NCBI GenBank assembly: GCA_028289405.1
Contig: JANQPP010000176.1
Coordinates: 62,001-126,000 of the forward strand
DNA from: Pirellulales bacterium
GTDB taxonomy: Bacteria > Planctomycetota > Planctomycetia > Pirellulales > JANQPP01
Direction of reading: 5' to 3'
Length of the DNA stretch: 64,000 nt
The notes under the pieces were generated by a model that worked only from the letters and a program-made list of their open reading frames with translations, was not told the origin of the DNA and ran no database searches. Within the stretch, counting starts at the first letter, position 1, and each line of letters starts with the position of its first letter. Made by a program: the position numbers and the translations under genes. Below are positions 24,598 through 31,985 of this stretch, piece by piece.

Positions 24598-26043
24598 ATG
24601 CCCAAAGATTTTCTCCAAGGCGTGCAGTCGAAGTATGACGTGATCGTCATCGGTAGCGGGCTGGCCGGGCTGACCGCCGCGAACACGCTGGCCCGCAGTG
24701 GCCGGCAGGTCCTGCTGCTGGAGCAGCATTACAAACTCGGCGGCATGGCGACCTGGTTTCGCCGGCCCAAGGGACACATCTTCGACATTTCGCTACACGG
24801 ATTTCCCGTGGGCATGATCAAGAGCTGCCGCCGCTATTGGACGCGGGAGATCGCCGATTCCATTGTGCAGTTGAAGCACATCCGCTTCGACAATCCCATG
24901 TTTTCGCTGACCACGACATTCAACCGCGACGATTTTACGCGGCTGCTCGTGGAGCAATTCCAAGTCCCCGCTGAAGCCGTGCGAGGCTTCTTCGATACCG
25001 CGCGGCAGATGAATTTTTACGACGATCAAGAGACCTCGGTGGGGCAGCTCTTCGAACGCTTTTTCCCCGGTCGCGAGGACGTGATCCGGCTGTTAATGGA
25101 ACCGATCACTTACGCCAACGGCTCCACCCTGGAAGATCCGGCCATCTCCTACGGCATCGTCTTCTCCAACTTCATGTCCAAGGGTGTGTACACCTTCGAG
25201 GGTGGCACGGACCGCCTCGTCAAATTGATGCATGAAGAAATGCTCCGAAATGGAGTGGACGTGCGCATCAAGACCGACGTGGAAAAGATTCTAGTGGGCC
25301 GCAACGGCGTGCGGGGAGTCCGCGTTGGTGGACGTGAAATCGAAGCGCCCGTGGTGGTTTCCAACGCCAATCTCAAAGCCACGATCTTTCGCCTGCTGGG
25401 GGAGGAGCACCTCGATCCGAGCTTTGTGGATGAGGCCCGCGCCGTTCGACTGAACAACTCCAGCACGCAAGTCTACATGGCCCTCAAGCCGGGGGTGATG
25501 ATCGAGGAAACCCAAGGCGACTTGCTGTTCAGTTCCACCGCGCCGCTCTTTCGTACGGACCTGTTGCTCAGCCGGGACATCACGAGCCGCACGTACTCGT
25601 TTTACTATCCCCGCACGCGGCCTGGCAGCGACCGCTGCATGGTCGTCTCCAGCACAAATGCCCGCTACGAAGACTGGGCGGAACTCAGTGAGGAGGATTA
25701 CCAGGCCAGCAAACGAGACCTGGTGGAGACCACGCTCGATGCCCTCGCGAAATACATCCCGGACATTCGCGACAAACTGGCCCACGCCGAAGCCTCCACG
25801 CCCCGTACCTTCCAGCACTACACGCGGCACGTGCAGGGCGCCAGCTTCGGCACGAAGTTCGAGGGCTTGGCCGTGAGCCGCAGTCTGCCGGAACAAGTCG
25901 GCGGCCTGTACCATGCCGGGAGCGTGGGCATCATCATGTCCGGCTGGCTGGGGGCCATGAATTACGGCGTGATCGTGGCCAACGATGTGGATTCCTATCT
26001 CATGCGGCACGCGACCGATTCCTCCATGGTGGGAAGCTCATGA
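24598..26043 (+). CDS. CrtI-like FAD-dependent oxidoreductase 2
   Basis: A 481-residue flavoenzyme of the same superfamily as its upstream neighbour but distinct in sequence. FAD-binding VIVIGSGLAGLTAANTLARS and LLEQHYKLGGMATWF stand at residues 15-55, GVYTFEGGTDRLVKLMHEEM in the middle is a classical CrtI segment, and the C-terminus GLYHAGSVGIIMSGWLGAMN completes the fold. Two neighbouring CrtI-like enzymes inside a fatty-acid-type cluster suggest two redox or isomerisation steps, or a heteromer. Its last 4 bases overlap the dehydratase gene (ATGA), so translation is coupled. Confidence 0.9.
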   Translation: MPKDFLQGVQSKYDVIVIGSGLAGLTAANTLARSGRQVLLLEQHYKLGGMATWFRRPKGHIFDISLHGFPVGMIKSCRRYWTREIADSIVQLKHIRFDNPMFSLTTTFNRDDFTRLLVEQFQVPAEAVRGFFDTARQMNFYDDQETSVGQLFERFFPGREDVIRLLMEPITYANGSTLEDPAISYGIVFSNFMSKGVYTFEGGTDRLVKLMHEEMLRNGVDVRIKTDVEKILVGRNGVRGVRVGGREIEAPVVVSNANLKATIFRLLGEEHLDPSFVDEARAVRLNNSSTQVYMALKPGVMIEETQGDLLFSSTAPLFRTDLLLSRDITSRTYSFYYPRTRPGSDRCMVVSSTNARYEDWAELSEEDYQASKRDLVETTLDALAKYIPDIRDKLAHAEASTPRTFQHYTRHVQGASFGTKFEGLAVSRSLPEQVGGLYHAGSVGIIMSGWLGAMNYGVIVANDVDSYLMRHATDSSMVGSS

Positions 26044-26474
26044 GCCGAGAAGAGATCCTTGCCGCGATTCCACACCGTGATCCGTTTCTGCTCGTGGATG
26101 AGATCGTGGAACGGGAAGAGCGCCGCATTGTCTGCCGCAAAACGTTTTCCCCGGACGAACCTTTTTATCGCGGCCACTACCCGCATTTCCCGGTAACGCC
26201 CGGCGTCCTGCTGTGCGAAGCTTCCATGCAGGCTGGCGCGATCTTGCTCGCGCCCTTCGTGGAACAGCAGGAAGCGGGAGTTCCCGTGGCCACGCGGGCC
26301 AACAACATCCGCTTCAAGCAGATGGTCCGACCGGGCGACACGATCACGATCGAAGTCCAACTAGAAGAACGTCTCGCGGACGCCTTCTTCCTCAAGGCGC
26401 ACGTCAAATGCCAAGGCAAAACGGCGGCCCGGCTCGACTTCGCCTGCGCCATGGTGCCGCTGCCGGAGGATTGA
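26040..26474 (+). CDS. FabZ-like 3-hydroxyacyl-ACP dehydratase
   Basis: A 144-residue single hotdog-fold dehydratase. It opens with AAIPHRDPFLLVDEIVE, typical of FabZ, and the catalytic pair is His46 (RGHYPHFP) and Glu60 (TPGVLLCEASMQAG), 14 residues apart as in the family. The helix motif reads HYPHFPVTPGV instead of the FabZ HFPGxPxMPGV, so it is a diverged member. It removes water from 3-hydroxyacyl-ACP to give a trans-2-enoyl chain. The start overlaps the preceding flavoenzyme by 4 bases and the stop is 4 bases before the reductase gene. Confidence 0.9.
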   Translation: MSREEILAAIPHRDPFLLVDEIVEREERRIVCRKTFSPDEPFYRGHYPHFPVTPGVLLCEASMQAGAILLAPFVEQQEAGVPVATRANNIRFKQMVRPGDTITIEVQLEERLADAFFLKAHVKCQGKTAARLDFACAMVPLPED

Positions 26475-26477
26475 GGC

Positions 26478-27281
26478 GTGGATTTTCTGGGACTCGATGG
26501 AAAAAACATCCTCGTGCTGGGAGTGGCCAACCGCAAAAGCGTGGCCTATCACGTGGGGCGCCAGCTGGAAGCGGCCGGCGCCCAGGTCCTCTACGCCGTG
26601 CGGAGTGAAGCCCGTCGCGAAAGCGTTTCCAAGTGGTTTTCGGCGGAGAAGATCTTCGTTTGCGACGTGGAGCGGCAGGAGGAAATCGAGCGGCTGCGGG
26701 ATGACGTTGCCGCCGTCGGCGCTCCCCTGCACGGGCTGGTCCATTCCATCGCCTTCGCCGATTTCTCCGAGGGCATCAAGCCGTTTCACGAAACGTCCCG
26801 CGCCGCGTTTTTGCGCTCCGTGGATATCTCTTGCTATTCGCTGACGGCGTTGGCGCGGGCCTTTCAAGACCTGTTCGCTGCCGACGCGTCGGTCGTCACG
26901 ATTTCTATTTCCGATACGCGAATGGCGAGTGAGAACTACGGCTACATGGGTCCTATCAAGGCCGCGCTCGATTCCTCGCTGGCTTACTTGGCCAAGTCTT
27001 TCAGCCGGTTTTCCCAAATCCGCTTCAACGCCGTGGCGCCTGGCTTGTTGAAAACCTCCGCTTCAGCGGGCATCCCGGGCTACATCGATTCCTACCTCTT
27101 CGCGGAGCAGGTGATCCCCCGGCGAGAGGCCGTGCAAACGGAAGAGGTCGCCAACGCCGCCGCGTTTTTGCTGAGTCCACGGTCGTCGGGAATTAATGCC
27201 CAATCGATCGTAATTGACGCGGGCATGTCACTGAACTACTTCGACGGCGACATCGTGCGCCGTGCCTTGTCTGGCGAGTGA
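26478..27281 (+). CDS. FabI-like enoyl-ACP reductase (SDR)
   Basis: A 267-residue SDR protein closest in layout to enoyl-ACP reductase FabI: NAD motif LVLGVANRKSVAYHVGRQL, VHSIAFADFSEG, and the catalytic Tyr154-x6-Lys161 in NYGYMGPIKAALDSS. The FabI companion tyrosine (Tyr146 of E. coli) appears to be replaced by Ile144. It may reduce an unusual enoyl chain, or a keto group, so the exact reaction is uncertain. The GTG start at 26478 lies 4 bases after the dehydratase stop, behind GAGG. Its last 46 bases overlap the 3' end of the convergent OleA-like gene. Confidence 0.87.
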   Translation: MDFLGLDGKNILVLGVANRKSVAYHVGRQLEAAGAQVLYAVRSEARRESVSKWFSAEKIFVCDVERQEEIERLRDDVAAVGAPLHGLVHSIAFADFSEGIKPFHETSRAAFLRSVDISCYSLTALARAFQDLFAADASVVTISISDTRMASENYGYMGPIKAALDSSLAYLAKSFSRFSQIRFNAVAPGLLKTSASAGIPGYIDSYLFAEQVIPRREAVQTEEVANAAAFLLSPRSSGINAQSIVIDAGMSLNYFDGDIVRRALSGE

Positions 27282-28417
27282 GGAGCCGGCGCTCGGTCTT
27301 GGCCGTTGTGCAAATCTAGTGATTCATCGGATGGGCTCAAGTCGCGTCCAAAGCGTGGTGACAAGCTGCGCTCCCATCGCGCGGCGAGCATCACGACATT
27401 AATCCCCGAGCCAATTCCCAGCAGCGCGAGTTGGTCTCCGCTTGAGATATGCGATTTTTCCAGCGCCTGGGCCAGCGTGATGGGCAAGGCGACCGAGCCG
27501 GTATTGCCGAGCGTGGGAAACGTCGCGAAGTCGCGGTCCATGTCGAGCTGAAGCGACTCCATCATCAGCCGGCGATGTGCGGAGCCGACCTGGTGGCAGA
27601 TAGACTTATCGATGTCGCCAGGTTTCCAGTTCATTTGCCCGAGAAACTGCGAGAAGGTGGCGCGCCCTGCCGCGATTCCCTCCTGCAAGAGGCGCTCGGA
27701 ATCGGTGTCCATCAACGGCTGCATCCCGTCCGCCATCGCTTCGTCTCGCCCGCTGTGACAAAGCTGATGGTGCTCTGTCTGTGCCCGGTAGGTTCCTCCT
27801 AGGAGAAGGTTTTGCGTCTGGCTGATTTCGCGATTCACGAGCAGAATCGCCGCGCTGCCGGAACCAATCGTGAGCGAAGCCATGGCCAGTTTCGCTTGAG
27901 CGCGGGTCAAAGCGGTTTGGGCATTGAGCCATTCGATGGTGTTTTCCACCAGTTGCCGGCTCCCTTCCGTCCCCACGATCAGGCCGGCCTGGATTTGGCC
28001 CAACTCGATCATGTTGGCGACTTGCAGCATGCCGGTGAGCAGACCCAAACAGGCATTGGAAACGTCATGGATCAGGCAATCCTCCGGTAATCCCAGACGG
28101 TGGTGGACCGCGCATGCGGTGGCAGGTTCCAGATGGTCGCGGCACACCGAAGCATGCACCAGCGCGCCAATTCGTGACCGATCGAAGTCCGTGTCTTGAA
28201 GAAGATTTTCCGCGACCTGGGCGCTTTTTTGCCCAGGAAGCGTTTCCGGCGGCCAAAATCGACGGGCCTGAATCCCTGTCATCAATTCCAGCCGTCCCGG
28301 CGGCAGGCGGAGCCGTTCATACAGCGGATTGAGCCGTTCCTCGATCTGGTCGGAGGTCACGGTCTCCTCGGGGAGCAGGTATTCCACATGCTCCAAGCAC
28401 ACATTCCGATATCGCAT
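27236..28417 (-). CDS. OleA/FabH-like thiolase-superfamily condensing enzyme
   Basis: A 393-residue condensing enzyme. Cys123 (VSNACLGLLTGM), His275 (ICHQVGSAH) and Asn305 (LGNTGSVALP) make the KAS III/OleA catalytic set. It resembles OleA more than FabH along its length: LMTGIQARRFW, ASVCRDHLEPATA and LALLGIGSGINVVM. Glu97 lies 26 residues before the catalytic Cys, matching the Glu117-Cys143 spacing of Xanthomonas OleA, where that Glu is essential for joining two acyl chains. About 45 residues of charged tail follow the fold. ATG 28417 has GGAGG 4 bases ahead. No OleB, OleC or OleD gene is seen nearby, so a FabH-like priming role remains possible. Confidence 0.85.
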   Translation of the reverse strand: MRYRNVCLEHVEYLLPEETVTSDQIEERLNPLYERLRLPPGRLELMTGIQARRFWPPETLPGQKSAQVAENLLQDTDFDRSRIGALVHASVCRDHLEPATACAVHHRLGLPEDCLIHDVSNACLGLLTGMLQVANMIELGQIQAGLIVGTEGSRQLVENTIEWLNAQTALTRAQAKLAMASLTIGSGSAAILLVNREISQTQNLLLGGTYRAQTEHHQLCHSGRDEAMADGMQPLMDTDSERLLQEGIAAGRATFSQFLGQMNWKPGDIDKSICHQVGSAHRRLMMESLQLDMDRDFATFPTLGNTGSVALPITLAQALEKSHISSGDQLALLGIGSGINVVMLAARWERSLSPRFGRDLSPSDESLDLHNGQDRAPAPHSPDKARRTMSPSK

Positions 28418-29095
28418 GATTCCTCCGCGAATCGATGATTTGCGGTTTGTTGTGTCCAGCCCAGGGACGGAAGCCTCTCGATCCACGGACGAATGGATGA
28501 ATTGCTGGTGCTCACAAGCTCGATCGCACTCGAAAGTGCGTCCCTGCATTATGCAAATCGCCTCATGAAAAGAAATCCGTGGGACAGGTTAGTCGTGGTT
28601 TCGCTCCTGGAAATGCAGAGAGAATCGATCCGGCAATTGAGGGCAACAATGCCGCCTGCACACAATATCTGGGCATCAACACCATGATTGAACCCAAAAT
28701 ATTGAAAATGCTTGCGGAAAACATGCGAACCCTTAACATTCTTCTCGACTTGCTTCTCTTCTGGGTGACAGCGGAAGAACGAAGGTGAGACGTCAGGTGG
28801 TCGGGGGACCGCCGAATAAGTGATGGCCGTTCCAGGAAGGAACGGTGGGGCTTTGTCGAGGGCAGTTGTCTGCCCCAGACTGGTTGAGCTATGGACGGCT
28901 TAATTCTAAATCACGGTCTGACGTCTCTCTCGGCGCGCATCTTTGCGCGTTGTCTTCACGGTTCGTTCTCCGCGAGTGGCTTTTTTCCAATTTGGGCTTT
29001 TCATGCCCCCCGGGTGGAATCACATCGGGCCTGCGTGTATGGCTCGAGTTCCGTTCCGCCGTCACCACATTTTGTTTGGAGAGAAGGAGTCCTTC
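28418..29095. other. intergenic region after the lipid cluster
   Basis: About 680 bases between divergent genes. It holds a perfect 7-base hairpin at 28827-28845 (CCGTTCC, loop AGGAA, GGAACGG) and a weak 34-residue frame at 28684-28788 whose end is hydrophobic but has no ribosome binding site. The promoters of both flanking genes should be here, but none could be defined. Confidence 0.5.
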
Positions 29096-29842
29096 ATGTT
29101 CGCCAAGCCAATGATTGGTTTGACCGCCGATTTCCGGCCCACCCAAAAAAATGGTTCCGCTTTCAGCTACGTGGCTGCCGGCTACTACGACGCGATTAGC
29201 CGCGCGGGAGGGTTGCCGATTGTTCTACCGCCGTTGTCTGATAGCGGCGACATGGAACGGTTTTTGGACATGGTGGACGGCATGCTCTTTGTTGGCGGTG
29301 GCGACTTGGATCCCCGGCGGGACGGATTCATGTTGCATCCCTCGTTGAGACTGCTGGATGCTCGGCGGGAAAAATTCGAACGGGAACTGATGGCCCTCGC
29401 TGTCGAGAAACGCGTGCCGCTGATGGGGATTGGGACCGGCATGCAACTCTTGAACGTCACCAGCGGCGGCAACCTGTTCCTGCACATCCCCGAGGATCTC
29501 CCCAAGGCCATTCCGCATCAGGATCCCATGGACCCCGGCCACCGCCATAGCCTGGTCGTGGAACCTGGGTCCTTGCTAGAACGGATCTACGGGGACGGTG
29601 AAATTCGCGTGAACAGCTATCATCACATGGCCGTGGACGAAGTAGCGCCCGGCTTCTCCGTGACCGCCCGCTGCCCTGATGGCGTAATCGAGGCCATCGA
29701 GAGTGAAGACCCGGGCTGGTTCGCCATCGGTACCCAATTCCATCCGGAAAGCGACTCGGCATCCGCCGTCGACATTCGCATCTTCGAGGAATTCGTGGAA
29801 GCGGTGGGACAAACCGTTTCGGCGATGCGAATGGTCGCTTAG
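29096..29842 (+). CDS. class I glutamine amidotransferase-like (C26/PuuD family) protein lacking the catalytic Cys
   Basis: A 248-residue protein with the gamma-glutamyl-GABA hydrolase (PuuD, peptidase C26) fold: MIGLTADFRP at the start, GMLFVGGGDLDP for the oxyanion loop, and His216-x-Glu218 in TQFHPESD. The nucleophile elbow normally reads GICRGMQ; here it is GIGTGMQLLNV, with Gly113 where Cys should be. It therefore cannot be a standard glutamine or gamma-glutamyl hydrolase and may bind ligand without catalysis or use other chemistry. ATG 29096 has GAAGGAG 7 bases ahead. It is not in an obvious operon. Confidence 0.85.
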   Translation: MFAKPMIGLTADFRPTQKNGSAFSYVAAGYYDAISRAGGLPIVLPPLSDSGDMERFLDMVDGMLFVGGGDLDPRRDGFMLHPSLRLLDARREKFERELMALAVEKRVPLMGIGTGMQLLNVTSGGNLFLHIPEDLPKAIPHQDPMDPGHRHSLVVEPGSLLERIYGDGEIRVNSYHHMAVDEVAPGFSVTARCPDGVIEAIESEDPGWFAIGTQFHPESDSASAVDIRIFEEFVEAVGQTVSAMRMVA

Positions 29843-29865
29843 TGCGTGTCCAATGAAATGTCCTG

Positions 29866-29897
29866 GTGCCGTGGTCCATGCACGTGGGCCACGGCAC
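29866..29897. terminator. hairpin between convergent genes, probable terminator
   Basis: GTGCCGTGG (29866-29874) pairs perfectly with CCACGGCAC (29889-29897), and the loop has a further CCA/TGG pair set. It follows the amidotransferase-like gene by 24 bases and faces the PAAR-like gene. No T-run follows on either side, so Rho-independent termination is not certain. Confidence 0.45.
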
Positions 29898-29996
29898 TAC
29901 GTGGCTCGATGTCCACTGATTTTCGCTCGCCTGGTTTCCCAACAATGGGAATCATGCTGGTGACAAGGTGACCAGAGCATGCCGTGCTTGTTCGCC

Positions 29997-30332
29997 CTAC
30001 ATAGGCGAGTTGTCCATCACCAAAGGCATCGCCGGCGGCCCCACAATGCTCAAGATACCGGGCGGAGTGGGGATAAAGTCTCCCATGCGGACCAGCATTC
30101 GTCCCGGCGCGGGATAAACCTGCATGCTAGCGGGCATGCCGATCGGCAGGGGATAGGGGACGCCCGTCACCGAATTGATCATCGTGCAGAGCGACCCGAT
30201 CGTGGCCAACGGCATGCCCGAGTTGAGGACAAACGGTGGAAAGATCGTCGTGATGACTCCCGAATCGGGCGGACCCGCGGCACCGGGCGTCAAAATCACG
30301 GCAGTTCCAATCGTGACGGCTGGGCCCGGCAT
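29997..30332 (-). CDS. PAAR-like domain protein
   Basis: A 111-residue, Pro/Gly-rich protein without signal peptide or membrane helix. It opens MPGPAVTIGTAVILTPGAAG and has repeated short hairpins (MPLATIGSLCTM, PYPLPIGMPASM, GRMLVRMGDFIPTPPG) in the style of PAAR/DUF4280-like spike-tip proteins that cap contractile injection or type VI secretion spikes. The zinc-binding His/Cys set is not clear, so the call is moderate. ATG 30332 has GAGGAG 6 bases ahead; the frame stays open upstream to 30494 without support. No other secretion gene lies nearby. Confidence 0.55.
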   Translation of the reverse strand: MPGPAVTIGTAVILTPGAAGPPDSGVITTIFPPFVLNSGMPLATIGSLCTMINSVTGVPYPLPIGMPASMQVYPAPGRMLVRMGDFIPTPPGILSIVGPPAMPLVMDNSPM

Positions 30333-30496
30333 GTCCGTCTCCTCGCAGGGAAAATCCAAGAGCGACCAGTAAAACGGTCGGTCACGTTCACAATTGTGGC
30401 GGATGCGCGGTGACTCCGCCACCTGGGTTTGTTTTCGAATCCTCAGCCGGACAGTTGCTTGGTTTTCCGCGAAAATTCTTCTGCATTGCGGCAACG

Positions 30497-31828
30497 TTAC
30501 TTCCCCGAACTCGGCACGCGACCGCGATGGCGGTGACGCCTCGAACGTCGATGCCCGTAAACCGTATCGCAGTTCGGCAAATCCATGCGCGAATGGCGGG
30601 CAGATGGCGGCCTGGAAGCCCCATGAGCCTCGCGGGCCGTAATGCCCAAATCGGGATGATCGGTGAAGAATCCGTCAATTCCCAGGGCCAAGTACAAGGC
30701 CAACTCCTCGGCCGCGCCGTCGGGTCTCGTTTGCAGATGTGGAGGCAGAAATTCGTCATCCGCGCGGAACGTGTAGGGATGGACTTTTAGCCCCACGGCA
30801 TGGGCATCCGCGACCAGCGTGGTGGGTCGTGTGAAATCGCTACCATCTCGCTTTTCGGTCGTGGCGAACAGTAGCGACTTATCGGGGCCGATCGCGTTGG
30901 CATACGTGGAAATCATCGCCAAGCCGTGCGGCGTGGCCAGGTCTTGGTAGGTCAACGGATTACCGCTTGCTTGAAAATCAAATGGCTGACCAGAACCGGC
31001 TAGTAATTGCACCAGCGGCAAATCGGTCATTCCGCGAAGCTTCTTCAGGTTGCCCACTTCGAAGGATTGGATGAAGACTGGCGCGTCGGATCCGCGATAG
31101 CCGGTGGACTCTAGTACGCGCACCAGCGCCGCCTCCATGGGCAAACCGATCTCCGCGAAATAGGTGGGGTGCTTCGTTTCCGGATAGATTCCGATGATTC
31201 GTCCGGTTTCCCGCTGCTTGCGTTGAACGAGCGCGATAATCTCGGACAGTGTCGGAACGGCAAACTGGCCATCAAACTTGGTGTTTTCCGGGCGAATCTT
31301 GGGCAGCCTTTCCCGCGCCCACAAGGTTTTGAGCTCGGCCAGCGTGAAGTCCTCGGTGAACCAACCCTTGACCGAACGGCCGTCGATGACTTTCGTCTTT
31401 TGGCGGTCGGCGAACTCCGGATGGCGGGCCACGTCGGTCGTGCCTGAGATCTCATTCTCGTGCCGGGCGACCAGCACGCCGTCGCGGGTCATCACCAGGT
31501 CGGGCTCGATGAAATCGGCGCCCTGATCGATGGCCAGTTCGTAAGCCGCCAACGTATGTTCGGGCCGGTAACCGCTGGAGCCACGATGGGCAATAACGAT
31601 GGGCCGCCGCGTGAGTTGCCGCGTTTGATGCATGGCAGGCCGGTCGTTGTCTGAGTGCCTACAAGGTTGCCGTGCGGAACGGTTGACAATGTTCAACGTG
31701 CGTTCGCGCTGGGCCAGTCCCGAATCTTCTCCGCGAGCGGAGGAATCGCCGCTGGCACAACAAATCGCCAAGATGATGCTACACGCGGCATATGAGCGAC
31801 GGATGAGCGCAGTGTGAAATGCCTTCAT
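30497..31828 (-). CDS. glpQ: glycerophosphodiester phosphodiesterase, GlpQ-like
   Basis: A 443-residue exported phosphodiesterase that splits glycerophosphodiesters into glycerol 3-phosphate and alcohols, with Ca2+. N-terminus: a basic start and hydrophobic run CSIILAICCASGDSSA, a likely signal peptide. The catalytic core has PIVIAHRGSSGYRPEHTLAAY, then DFIEPDLVMTRDGVLVARHE and further IGIYPETKHPTYF and FIQSFE motifs, as in periplasmic GlpQ. The domain ends with GIDGFFTDHPDLG; the last ~50 residues are an Arg/His-rich tail not seen in the family. ATG 31828 has no clear ribosome binding site. Confidence 0.93.
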   Translation of the reverse strand: MKAFHTALIRRSYAACSIILAICCASGDSSARGEDSGLAQRERTLNIVNRSARQPCRHSDNDRPAMHQTRQLTRRPIVIAHRGSSGYRPEHTLAAYELAIDQGADFIEPDLVMTRDGVLVARHENEISGTTDVARHPEFADRQKTKVIDGRSVKGWFTEDFTLAELKTLWARERLPKIRPENTKFDGQFAVPTLSEIIALVQRKQRETGRIIGIYPETKHPTYFAEIGLPMEAALVRVLESTGYRGSDAPVFIQSFEVGNLKKLRGMTDLPLVQLLAGSGQPFDFQASGNPLTYQDLATPHGLAMISTYANAIGPDKSLLFATTEKRDGSDFTRPTTLVADAHAVGLKVHPYTFRADDEFLPPHLQTRPDGAAEELALYLALGIDGFFTDHPDLGITAREAHGASRPPSARHSRMDLPNCDTVYGHRRSRRHRHRGRVPSSGK

Positions 31829-31898
31829 GAAAAGATCGAACCTTCGTTTGAACGCATGCGGAATATCGGTTCGACGTTGCGGCGTGGGCGGTGGCCCC

Positions 31899-31938
31899 CA
31901 AAAAACGGAAGGGCCGAACGTTTCCGTGTTCGGACCTT
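31899..31938 (-). terminator. Rho-independent terminator of the DUF3300-like gene
   Basis: Read on the minus strand, GGTCCGAAC and GTTCGGCCC form a 9-base stem with one mismatch (extended by two A-T pairs), with an 8-base loop, and a TTTTTT run (plus-strand A-run at 31899-31905) follows. It lies 47 bases after the stop of the DUF3300-like gene and before the glpQ start. Confidence 0.75.
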
Positions 31939-31985
31939 TCGCTTTTCATAACAGATCCCTGGTCGAACGCCAGGGTGACGGCGCG

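Noticed and set aside
28684..28788. 34-residue frame with a hydrophobic end (LNILLDLLLFWV) that could be a small membrane or toxin-like peptide
   Set aside because: It has no ribosome binding site and no conserved neighbour pattern, and it sits in a long non-coding stretch; too weak to annotate.
30497..30640. Possible frameshift at the end of the GlpQ-like gene, giving the Arg/His-rich tail
   Set aside because: The catalytic domain is complete before the tail and no alternative frame offers a better family C-terminus, so the tail is reported as an oddity, not a frameshift.
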